DNA from: Bordetella genomosp. 13
Lineage (GTDB): Bacteria > Pseudomonadota > Gammaproteobacteria > Burkholderiales > Burkholderiaceae_B
DNA: 64,000 bases
Reading direction: 5' to 3'
Assembly: GCF_002119665.1 (NCBI RefSeq)
Contig: NZ_CP021111.1
Span: 4,154,001-4,218,000, forward strand
Shown in pieces: positions 24,232-34,000 of the stretch. Every line of letters begins with the position of its first letter. Within the stretch, counting starts at the first letter, position 1. The position numbers and the translations under genes are program-made. The notes under the pieces were generated by a model. It was given only the letters and a program-made list of their open reading frames with translations, was not told the DNA's origin and did no database searches.

Positions 24232-24327
24232 TCCGGGTTTACGCTACCATTCGCTCCCGCAAGCGTGCGGGGGCCGAAAGCCTCTGCGCACGCATTCCAT
24301 CGAATCGCAGCACAGAGGAATGAGGAT

Positions 24328-25746
24328 ATGGCAGCACCATTGGAAGAAAGCCGGTCGGCACGCTTTGCCATGCGTTGCGCGGCCTGGGCCGAACGCTGGT
24401 TTCCCGACTCGTGGGTCTTCGCCACGGTCGGCGTCCTGATCATCGCGGTGGCCGCCCTGGCCATCGGCGCCACCCCCGCCAGCACGGCCAAGGCCTTCGG
24501 CGACGGGTTCTGGAGCCTGATCCCCTTCACCATGCAGATGGCCTTCGTGGTCATCGGCGGCTATGTGGTCGCCACGTCCGGACCGGCCTCCAGGCTGATC
24601 GACAAACTGGCCATGCTGCCCAAGAACGGCCGCTCGGCCGTGGGCTGGGTGGCCCTCATCTCGATGACGGCATCGCTGCTGAACTGGGGCCTGAGCCTGG
24701 TGTTCGGCGGCCTGCTGGTGCGCGCCATGGCCCGCCGCACGGACCTGAAGATGGATTACCGCGCCGCGGGCGCTGCCGCCTACCTGGGCCTGGGCGCCGT
24801 ATGGGCGCTGGGCATCTCGTCGTCCGCGGCGCAGTTGCAGGCCAACCCCGCCAGCCTGCCGCCGTCGATCCTGGCCATCACGGGCGTCATCCCGTTCACC
24901 GAAACCATCTTCCTGTGGCAGTCGGGCCTGATGCTGGGCATTCTGATGGTGGTGTCGTGGATCATCGCCTACGTGACCGCGCCCAGCGCCGCCTCGGCGC
25001 GCGACGCCAAGGACTGCGGCGTGGACCCCGTGTTCGCCGCGCCGCCGGTCAGCAAGCCCACGCGGCCGGGCGAATGGCTCGAGCACAGCCCGCTGCTGAT
25101 CATCGTGCTGGTCGCGCTGGCGGCCGGCTGGCTGATCCAGGAGTTCACGTCCAAGCCCGCCATCCTGGCGATCTCGGGCCTGAACACCTACAACCTGATC
25201 TTCATCATGGTGGGCGCGCTGCTGCACTGGCGTCCGCGCAGCTTCCTGGATGCCGTCGCGCGGGCCGTGCCCACCACGACCGGCGTGCTGATCCAGTTCC
25301 CGCTGTACGGTTCCATCGCGGCCATCATGACGCAGGTGAAGGGCTCGGGCGGCGAAACCATCGCGCACCACATCTCCGAGTTCTTCATGCGCATTGCCAC
25401 GCACGACACCTATGCGCTGCTGATGGGCGTGTACTCGGCCGTGCTGGGCTTCTTCATCCCGTCGGGCGGCGGGAAGTGGATCATCGAGGCGCCCTACGTG
25501 ATGCAGGTGGCCAACGAGCTGCACTACCACCTGGGCTGGGCCGTGCAGATCTACAACGCGGCCGAGGCGCTGCCGAACCTGATCAACCCGTTCTACATGC
25601 TGCCGCTGCTGGGCGTGCTGGGCCTGAAGGCGCGCGATCTCATCGGCTTCACCTTCGTGCAGCTGATCGTGCACATTCCGCTGGTGCTGTTCCTGCTGTG
25701 GGCGCTGGGCCAGACGCTGGCGTACTTCCCGCCGATCCAGCCCTGA
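24328..25746 (+). CDS. AtoE-type short-chain fatty acid carrier
   Basis: The 472-residue inner-membrane protein belongs to the AtoE family of short-chain fatty acid transporters. It has about 12 hydrophobic segments. Markers are the N-terminal RCAAWAERWFPDSWVFA, LLNWGLSLVFGGLLVRA, LGLGAVWALGISSSAAQLQA, IPFTETIF and the C-terminal SGGGKWIIEAPYVM. It probably moves acetoacetate, butyrate or related acids with protons. GAGGAA and GAGGAT lie just before ATG 24328. No atoDAB genes are present, so its metabolic partner is elsewhere. It ends before the tRNA pair. Confidence 0.9.
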   Translation: MAAPLEESRSARFAMRCAAWAERWFPDSWVFATVGVLIIAVAALAIGATPASTAKAFGDGFWSLIPFTMQMAFVVIGGYVVATSGPASRLIDKLAMLPKNGRSAVGWVALISMTASLLNWGLSLVFGGLLVRAMARRTDLKMDYRAAGAAAYLGLGAVWALGISSSAAQLQANPASLPPSILAITGVIPFTETIFLWQSGLMLGILMVVSWIIAYVTAPSAASARDAKDCGVDPVFAAPPVSKPTRPGEWLEHSPLLIIVLVALAAGWLIQEFTSKPAILAISGLNTYNLIFIMVGALLHWRPRSFLDAVARAVPTTTGVLIQFPLYGSIAAIMTQVKGSGGETIAHHISEFFMRIATHDTYALLMGVYSAVLGFFIPSGGGKWIIEAPYVMQVANELHYHLGWAVQIYNAAEALPNLINPFYMLPLLGVLGLKARDLIGFTFVQLIVHIPLVLFLLWALGQTLAYFPPIQP

Positions 25747-25784
25747 CGCGAAGCGGGGGAAGGCGCATGCCTATCCCCCTTAGG

Positions 25785-25814
25785 CGGACACACCGCGACA
25801 AGCTCATGTATACT
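25785..25814 (+). promoter_or_regulatory. Promoter of the tRNA-Cys / tRNA-Gly unit
   Basis: -35 CGGACA (25785-25790) and -10 TATACT (25809-25814) with an 18-base spacer; the GC-rich GCGGG that follows is typical of a stringent discriminator. tRNA-Cys begins 20 bases later. Confidence 0.65.
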
Positions 25815-25834
25815 AGCGGGCTTGATGCGGTTCT

Positions 25835-25908
25835 GGCGCAATGGCAGAGTGGTTATGCAGCGGATTGCAAATCCGTGTACGTCGGTTCGATTCCGGCTTG
25901 CGCCTCCA
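25835..25908 (+). tRNA. tRNA-Cys (GCA)
   Basis: A complete 74-base cloverleaf from GGCGCAA to encoded CCA: acceptor GGCGCAA/TTGCGCC, D-arm CAGAGTGGTTATGC, anticodon stem GGATT-GCA-AATCC, T-arm TCGGTTCGATTCCGG. First gene of a two-tRNA unit with tRNA-Gly 14 bases later. Confidence 0.97.
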
Positions 25909-25922
25909 GCACATCGCACAAC

Positions 25923-25998
25923 GCGGGAATAGCTCAGTTGGTAGAGCGCAACCTTGCCAAGGTTGAGGTCGCGAGTTCGAGACTCGTTTCCCGCTCCA
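25923..25998 (+). tRNA. tRNA-Gly (GCC), intact
   Basis: A complete 76-base tRNA from GCGGGAA to encoded CCA. The anticodon loop TTGCCAA gives GCC. Its last 18 bases (25981-25998) match the attR core at 14821-14838 in 17 positions, so this gene is a potential insertion site for the same element. It is unoccupied here: a normal terminator follows at 26038. Confidence 0.97.
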
Positions 25999-26037
25999 GG
26001 TTTTGATCTACAGACATCTGACGTCTGTAAGTCGTTG

Positions 26038-26062
26038 AAAAAGGAGCTTCGGCTCCTTTTTT
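26038..26062 (+). terminator. Terminator of the tRNA unit
   Basis: AAAAAGGAGC-TTCG-GCTCCTTTTTT forms a stable stem with a T-run, 40 bases past tRNA-Gly. Confidence 0.92.
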
Positions 26063-26163
26063 CATTGCCGCGGACGCCACGGAAATCCGTCTGGCCCGCC
26101 TGAGGTCCCTGCGCGAGCCCACCACGGGCCAGGCTGGCGACGAGACACTAGAACGGCGAGACA

Positions 26164-27243
26164 CTAGAACGGCTTGACCGGATCCCCGCGCAAGCTGATC
26201 CGCGCCACGGTATGCCCGCCCCGCTCGTCGAGCGAGAATTCGTAGCGCTCGGGGTAATACAAGGCGAGGCGTCGGCACAGATTGGTCAATCCGTTTCCTC
26301 GCCTGGCGCCATTGGGCGCATGCAGGCGGCCGGGATTGCTGACTTCGATGGTCAACACGTCGTCCTTGTATCGAACGCGGATGGCGACCACGAACGCGTC
26401 ATGATCGGCCGGCATGCCGTGCTTGATCGCGTTCTCCACCAAGCCTTGCAAAGTCATGTGGGGAATATGCGCCTCCAGGGCGGTCGGATCCACCTGGCTT
26501 TCGTATTCCAGTTGCCGGCCGAAACGCAGGGCCTGGATGCGCACATAGGTTTCGGCCGCGTCGATCTCCTCGTCCAGCCTGCGCGTGCCCCGTCCGTGCT
26601 GGTCCAGGGAATAGCGCAGGTAATCCGCCAGGCGTCGGGTCATTTCCTCGGCAATGGCGGGCCGATCGGCGATTTCCGCCACGATGGTATTGAGCGCGTT
26701 GAACAGGAAATGCGGCTCTATCTGTCGTTGAAGGTGCTCCAGCTCCAGCTGCACGGCGCGCGTCTCGGCCTTCATCCTTGAAATGCGGGCGTTGCGCGCG
26801 GCCAGCTCGGCCCTGACGCCGAAGTAGGTCAGCGTCCAGATAGAGAAAATGGCCATGTAGTAAAGGAAACCCAGGCGGTATTGATTGCCAGGGAAGACCC
26901 GCACCGTTCCGGGCGGGAACTGTTGCTGGAGAAAGTAGCCCAGGGAGGACAGTAGCGTTGCGGCCGTGACGCAGAACAATACAGCGCAGGCCAGGGTCGA
27001 CACGGCCGACGCAGTCTTCGAAAAATAGCGTGCGTGCACAATCGCCGCGGCGCTGGTCAGCGAGAAGGCCAGCGGCTCGAGCGCGAGCGTGAGCCAGAAC
27101 GCGGCCATGGCATTGCCGAAGATGGCAAAGCGGATGCAGAAGCCGGTCACGCTCAACAGGCCCCAAACCGCCGCCTGCGCCTGCCAGAATCCCAAGGAGG
27201 CCCTCGCCGGACCGAGTTCGTCGCCGATGGATCGAAAATTCAT
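26164..27243 (-). CDS. LytS/YehU-type sensor histidine kinase
   Basis: The 359-residue protein has about four membrane helices (roughly 28-46, 50-70, 82-103, 125-142), a cytoplasmic coiled coil and a His_kinase domain with RQIEPHFLFNALNT (phosphorylated His178). The ATPase part shows VENAIKHG (N box) and GNGLTNL (G box). No extracellular sensing domain is present. It would phosphorylate the divergent LytTR regulator (76 bases between starts). Partner of 27320-28000. The signal is unknown; such systems often respond to membrane or metabolite state. Confidence 0.93.
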   Translation of the reverse strand: MNFRSIGDELGPARASLGFWQAQAAVWGLLSVTGFCIRFAIFGNAMAAFWLTLALEPLAFSLTSAAAIVHARYFSKTASAVSTLACAVLFCVTAATLLSSLGYFLQQQFPPGTVRVFPGNQYRLGFLYYMAIFSIWTLTYFGVRAELAARNARISRMKAETRAVQLELEHLQRQIEPHFLFNALNTIVAEIADRPAIAEEMTRRLADYLRYSLDQHGRGTRRLDEEIDAAETYVRIQALRFGRQLEYESQVDPTALEAHIPHMTLQGLVENAIKHGMPADHDAFVVAIRVRYKDDVLTIEVSNPGRLHAPNGARRGNGLTNLCRRLALYYPERYEFSLDERGGHTVARISLRGDPVKPF

Positions 27244-27319
27244 GGTTGGGACACCGGCGCGCTGGAGGGAATGGGAAAACCGATGGCTAGTAGAATACGC
27301 GGCAAAACAAAGGGGAGCC

Positions 27320-28000
27320 ATGCTGCGGGTACTGATCATCGACGATGAGGCGCCTGCCCGGCGCTATATGCGCCGGCTGCTCGAGGCCGCCCCCAACGTC
27401 CGGGTCGAAGGCGAAGCGGCCACCGCCGACCAGGCACGCAGAATGATCCAGGACCTGCGGCCCGACGCGGTGTTCCTGGACATCATGCTGACGCGCGAAA
27501 ACGGCTTCGACCTGGCCAAGGACTTGAATCCCGCCGTTCGCGTCGTTTTCGTGACCGCCCACAGCGACTATGCCGCGCAAGCCTTCGATATCGAGGCCGT
27601 GGATTACCTGCTCAAGCCGGTCGATCCCGCGCGGCTGGCGCAAACCCTGTATCGTCTGCGTCCGAACTCGGGCGCCTACCTGACCGCCCGCACGAGAAAC
27701 GGCACCCGGCTCATCAAAGCCTGCGACCTGACCGTCGTACAGGCGCAAGGCGACTACGTTCGCCTGTGCAGCGCCGCCCATGGCGACGAATTGATGCACA
27801 TCACGATGAAGCGGATGGCCGAGCGGCTGCCCTCGCCGCCCTTTCATGCCGTATCCCGATCGCTGATCGTCAATCTCGAGCACATCTCCCACCTGTCGCA
27901 TCGGCACGGCGCGCAAACGGAAGTCATCTTCAACAACGGCGTTGCGTCCATCGTCGTGGGCCGCACGGCGTCGCTGCGCCTGCGGCGCGCCATGGCCTGA
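27320..28000 (+). CDS. LytTR-family response regulator
   Basis: The 226-residue regulator has a CheY-like receiver (Asp8, Asp9, phosphoacceptor Asp54 in FLDIM, Thr in FVTAHSDY, Lys in LLKPVD) and a LytTR DNA-binding domain from about residue 120 (MAERLPSPPFHAVSRSLIVNL). AGGGGAG precedes ATG 27320. It converges with the giant autotransporter gene (45 bases between stops). A LytTR protein binds paired direct repeats; none was recognised by eye upstream of neighbouring genes. Whether it controls the autotransporter is unknown. Confidence 0.93.
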   Translation: MLRVLIIDDEAPARRYMRRLLEAAPNVRVEGEAATADQARRMIQDLRPDAVFLDIMLTRENGFDLAKDLNPAVRVVFVTAHSDYAAQAFDIEAVDYLLKPVDPARLAQTLYRLRPNSGAYLTARTRNGTRLIKACDLTVVQAQGDYVRLCSAAHGDELMHITMKRMAERLPSPPFHAVSRSLIVNLEHISHLSHRHGAQTEVIFNNGVASIVVGRTASLRLRRAMA

Positions 28001-28044
28001 ACCGCGGGCTGCGCCGCGCATCCAAGCGCGGTTGGCGAGCGGCA

Positions 28045-31000
28045 TCAAAAGCGATACATCATTTTCAGTTGCCCCGCATGGCTGGTGGACCTGCTGGACG
28101 CCTCGCCATCGTATTGCAGCCGGAAGTCCAGGTTCGACGCGGTAGTGACCTGCACGCCCAGGCCGAACCGGCCGACGACGTGGTCGCCCGGCAGCGAGGT
28201 CCGGAAGGTTCCGCTGCCCGCCGGCGCACCCTTCAACCGCGCGGCCGTGCTCCATGAATCCTCGCTCAGGAAAGCGGCGCCCGCATAGGCATAGGGCCGC
28301 ATGACGGCGCCATCGTGCAGTTCGACCCGTCCGCCCAATTCGAGCATGGGCGACAGGCTCACGACGAACTGGTCGCTGCTGTCGACCTTCAGGCTCAGCG
28401 GCCCGCCCGACTCGGTGTAGCCCGACATGCGCGTATACAAGGCGTCGAAATCGACGTAAGGCTTGAGATACAGGCTATCGCTCAATCCGAAGTGGCGTGC
28501 CGCCCGCAAGCGCGCCCCGACGCTGTAGACATCCGGGCTGCCGCTGGCCTGGCGGTCATAGCCGTCGATCGCCATGTTGCGGTCCATGCGGTAGGAGCCA
28601 TAGCCGCCCGCGATGGAGCCGGCGTACAGCCACGGGCCGGCCTGGTGCTTCAGGGCGATGCCCGCGTAGCCCGCATCGCCGTCGCCGCCCACCCTGCCGC
28701 TATCGCCTCTAAGACGGCCATCCTGGTAGGCGATCGATCCGCCCACGAACCAGTCCGGCTTGTACTCGCGCTGTCCGCCGAACTGATAAGTCGTGCTGTC
28801 GAACGAAAAGCCCGGAGAGCCATCGCCGCCGTCGTGGTCGGTATTGCGCCGGGTCACCTGCCCCCAGAAGCAATCACGCTCGCGCCCGATGGTGTCGCCG
28901 CCTTCCATGACCGGGCACGACATCATCGCGCCCGTGAAGCTCGCCATGCCCGCTGCCATCTGTCCGGCCGGCGCAAGCGCCGCGCCTGGCGACAGATCGG
29001 TCAGGCGCTCTCGATAGGCAGATGGACCGCTCTTGGCCGCGTTGTTCAGCACGGCGAACAACGGTCCGAGTTCGACGGTGCCGCCAAGATCCCAGGCCCG
29101 CTGCAAGTGCTGCGCGACGCGTTCGTGGTTGCGCCTGAGTCCCTGGCTGGCGGCGTCGAAGTCCGCCGCTCGTACGCTGACGTGGTGCGTCCTGCCTTCC
29201 TGCCGCACATGGAAATCGAAGATGGGCGAGTCCACGGCTTGCAGCGTGCCCGACTGGGAACCTTCGACCTCCAGCACGTCGAGCTCGCGCCGCGGCAGCA
29301 GGCTCACGGCCGCCACGTCAAACCCGCCGTCCAATCGCGCATCGCCCTGCACGACCATGCGATCGGCCTGCATCGCGCCGAAATCCACGTCTCCCCGCAG
29401 TACGCCGGAAGACAGCTGCGCGTAGTTGCCGGTGACCGTCAGCGTGTCGAACCTGCCGGTGCGCCCGATCTCCAGCAGGCCGCCGTTGTCGACGTGGGCC
29501 TGGTAGAGAGTGGCCTCCTTCATGGCTGCCTGGTTGCCCGCGTACATGTGGCAAGCCGTGGCGCCGCTGGCGTTCTGGCACAGCACGTTGCCGTGCACCT
29601 CGCCATTGGAAAGGAGGTTGATATCCAGCGTCGCGCCCTGCTCGTTGGTACCCTGCCCGTCGTAGCGCACGCCTACGCCGCTGGCTGCGCCATAGATCAC
29701 GGCATCCTGCTCGACGGTGATCGTGTTCTGGTAGCCGTCGGCGATCCAGATGCTGCTGCCGCTGCCCGAGCCGCCCTTGACCGTGCCGCGCACATGAAGG
29801 GAGATGAGGTCGCCGCCGTCCGGACCCGTGCTTTGCGCGAATATCCCGGTGGAGCCGTCGCCCGAGGCGTCGATGGTACCGCTCTGGTCCACCACCACCT
29901 GGCCGCCGCGGCCATGGCCGCTGTCGCCGCCGGTGGTGCCGGCGAATCCGCCGTCCGCGCTGCCGCCCAGGCCTCCGCCGCCGCCGATGGATTGCGCCAC
30001 GATCCCGTAGGCGTGACGGCCCAGGGTCTTGATGACGCCGTCGGTCTTGACCGTCACGACGTTGCCGTTGCCCTGGCCGCCAGTGTCCGTTCCGTCGACG
30101 GCCCAGGCGGCGGGCGTCAGGCCGAGGCTCACGGAACTGTCGCCGGCAATACCGCCGCCGCCGCCGATGGACTGCGCCACGATGGCATGGGCGCCGGCGC
30201 CGGTCGTCGTAACCTGGCTGCCGGAACGCAAGGAAAACGTCACGCGCCCGCCGTCTCCGCCTGCGCCGCCGCGGCCGCCCAGGCCTACGCTGGCCAGGTT
30301 GCCGGCCTGGCCGGCGCCGCCGATGCCGCCGCCCGCGCCGATGGACTGCACCACGAATCCATGCGAGCGGTCGCCATGGGTCGTGGCAGAACTGCCAATG
30401 GTCATGTCGACGGTGCCGCCGTGATTGCCCGTGCCGCCATGTCCGCCCACCGAGAGGGCGATTTCATGGCTTTGGCCTCGGGACGCAGAGTCGCTGTTGC
30501 CTGCGCCGCCGATACCGCCGCCGCCACCGATGGACTGCGCGACCAGCGCCGGCGCATCGGACCCCGTGGTCTGGACTGCCAGCCAGGAAGCGGAACTGCT
30601 CTGGATGGTGCCGCCCACCCCGCTGGCTCCGCCGCTGCCGCCGGCCGAGCCGCCGACCGAGATGCTGCCCTTGGCCGTGTCGGAACCATCGCCGCCCTGG
30701 CCGCCGCCGCCGCCAATGGACTGCAGCAGCACGCCGTAGGCGTTGTAGCCGTCGGTCCAGATGCCGTTGCCGTAGCTGCCGTCGAAATTGGCGGTGATGG
30801 TGCCGCCGTTGCCCGCCGTGCCGCCCGCACCGCCAATGGCGATGTCGATATTGGCGAATACATCGCTGCCCGATGCCGAGGACGAACCGCCCGCGCCGCC
30901 GCCTCCGCCAATGGACTGGGCGACGATGCCATCGGCCCAGTCGCCTTCGGTGGCGATCTTGCCGCTGAAGTCTACGTCCACCCCGCCGCCCGCGCCGCCC

Positions 31001-34000
31001 GTGCCGCCACGGCCGCCCACATCGACCTCGAAGTGATAGCCCATGCTGTCGGCGTCGGTAATGCGGTTCACCGTATTCTTGGCCTTGGTGATGCGATCGA
31101 TGATCGGGCGGCTGGACGAATCGGCGCCGATCGAGCCGCCCACGCCGCCTCCGCCGCCGATGGACTGCAGCACCACGCCGTCGGCATCTCCGCCTTGGGT
31201 GCGGATGGCGCCGGCAATGCCGGCCTTTATCGCACCGCCATTGCCGCCGCCGCCGCCCGTCTGGCCCACGCCCAGGGTCAGCTTGGCTCCGATTCCCTCG
31301 ACCGACCCGGACACGCTCATGGTCCCGCCCTGAGCGGTCCCGCCGCCGCCGCCGATCGATTGGGCGACCATGCCGCGCGAGCCCGAGCCGACGGTCTGAA
31401 TGGTATTGGGCGCGCCCAGGTAGACGTCCACTTCGCCACCCTGCCCGCCGCCGCCGCCGGCGCCTCCCAATCCGATCGTCAGTGCGACGTCGGCGAAGCC
31501 GCCCACCGAATAGGCATCGCTGCTGCCCACTCCGCCGTTGCCGCCGCCGCCGCCCACGGATTGCGCCAGCATGCCGTTGGCGAAATCGCCGTAGGTCAGG
31601 ATGGTGGAGGCCGGCGCCAGGAGATTTGCCTGCAGGCCCTGGGCAAGCGGCAGTTCCACGCGAGCCGGCAGTATCGCGGCCAAGGGGACTTCGGTGCCGA
31701 ACTGCACGAGCACCTTGCCGCCGTTGGAGGCATTGCCGCCCGTGCCGCCCAGGGCCATTCCGAGCGTGCCCGTCAGCGAGTCGCCATAGCCGACGTTGGC
31801 CGACAGAACGGAAGAGTCGCCGCCATTGCCGCCGCCTCCGCCGATGGATTGGGCCACCACCGCATGGGAGCCGTCGCCCAGGGTCGTGACCGAGGTGCCC
31901 TCGAGCAAGGCGATCTCGGTCACGCAGGAGCCATCCCCCGACGCGCAGGCATGGCCGCCGCTGCCGCCCTTGCCTCCGATGGCCGCCTGGAAGTTGAGCG
32001 CCAAGGGCGGGAACTCGGGGCTGCCGGGCGGGATGGCGATCACCAGGTCGCTGGCGGTCGCGCTGCCGCCGTTGCCCCCGCCGCCGCCGATGGTCTGCGC
32101 CAGGATGCCGAAGGAATCATTGGGCGCATAGGTGGCCGGATCGGCATTCTGATAATCCATGCCGGTGGCGATCTGCGAGGAACGCAGCACCACGCGCGAG
32201 TTTGCGCCCGTGCCGCCATTGCCGCCGCTGCCACCCACGACCACGGCCGCGTTCAGGCCCACCGTGATGTCGAAGTTGTTGGCGTCGCCTCCGGTTCCGC
32301 CACCGCCGCCGATCGACTGGGCCAATATCCCGGCCGCATGCGAGCCGCCGGTCAGTATGTTCAGGTTGGTGTACTCGATGCTCGTGCCGTTGGCGCCCGC
32401 ATGGCCGCCGGCGCCGGCGCTGCCGCCCAGTTGCAGGGCGGCGAACGACGCCAGGCCGAAGTTCGTCACGCTGCCGCCGCTGCCTCCGCCGCCGCCGATG
32501 TTCTGGGCGACGATGCCCGGCGAGTAGTCGCCTCGGGTGGTCAGGGTCATGCCCTGCGGCGAGGCGTTGCCGCAGGCGCCGGCATTGCCCATGCAGATAG
32601 AGCCGCCATTGCCGCCGCCGCTGCCGCTGCCGCCGATGGCTATCGACACGCCGGCCGAACCGGTATGCGTATCGCCGCCGTTGCCGCCGCCGCCACCGAT
32701 GGACTGCGCCAGCACGCCAGGGCTGAAGCGTCCCGACGTGGACAGCGTGCCCAGGCCCTGCAGGACGATGCTGCCGCCGTCGCCGCCCGCGGCGCCGTCG
32801 CCGCCCACGCCGAGGATGCCGATGCTGTCGCCGCCGCTGCCCCCGCCGCCGCCGATGGACTGCGCCAGAATGCCGGCCGACGCATCGCCTGAGGTACGGA
32901 TCGTCCCGATATTGTCGATCGTGACGTTCGCACCCTGCGACCGGGTCGTGCCGCTGGCGCTGCCGCCGATGCTCAGCGCCCCGATGGCGCTGCCCGCGGC
33001 GCCACCGCCGCCGCCGATGGACTGGGCAAGCATGCCATGCGACGAGTAGCCGGTAGTGGCGATCTCGCCGGACTGGGTCACCGTTACGTCGCCCGCCGCG
33101 CCGCCGCCCGCGCCGTCTCCGCCCAGCGCGACCAGGCCGCTGACGTCGACGCCGCCGGCTCCGCCGCTGCCGGCGATGGACTGGGCCAGCACGCCGTAGG
33201 CATGGTCGCCGCCGGTGACGATGCTGCCGGCGGCATCCACGACGACGGAAGACGCATCGCCGCCGCTGCCGCCATTGCCGGCCTGGCCGCCCAGAACGGA
33301 CACGAAGGTGCCGCCCGTGCCGCCACCGCCGCCGATGGACTGCGCCAGGATGCCCGTGGCGAAATGGCCCGTGGTCTGGATGGCGGTTCCCGCGCCGGCG
33401 GACACACGCACCTCGGAGGAGCTGCCGCCGTAGCCGGCCCCGCCGCCCTGGCCCGCCAGGGCGGCTCCGTCTCCGCCGTCGCCCCCCTCGCCGCCCAGGC
33501 TCTGTGCCAGGATGCCGTAAAGGTTGTCGCCATGCGTGGTGATACGGGTTCCGTCGCCCTGCAGTTCAACCACTACGGAATTGCCGATGCCGCCGATACC
33601 GCCGGTGTGGTCCTGCTCGGGGCCCGTGCCGCCCTTGCCGCCGCGGCTGAGCGCCGCGATGCCCGCGCCTTCGCCCGAGAACGATCCGCCCACGTCCAGC
33701 AGCACGCTGCCGCGGGTCGTCACCCAGACGGTGCCGCCGAAGCCGCCACGGCCGCCCGGATCGGAGTCGTCCCAGGACTGCGAGCCGTCGCCGGCCCCGC
33801 TGATCGCATGGATGCCGTAGACGTCGTTGCCGCCCTGGGCGTTCCAGACCACGTCGATCGCGCCGGTATTGGTGACGGTGACCGCGCTGGTATCGCCGGC
33901 CCCGCCGTTGTCCGCGCCGCCCGATCCTCCGTAGGACTCGGCGTGAATGCCGGCCCCCCGGGCATAGCCCGTCAGGCGGCTCGACGTGCTGCCCAGCCGG

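Noticed and set aside
28315-32892. 1525-codon open frame on the plus strand
   Set aside because: Antisense of the glycine-repeat region of the autotransporter; the repeats are GGC-rich and give long stop-free Ala/Gly frames on the other strand.
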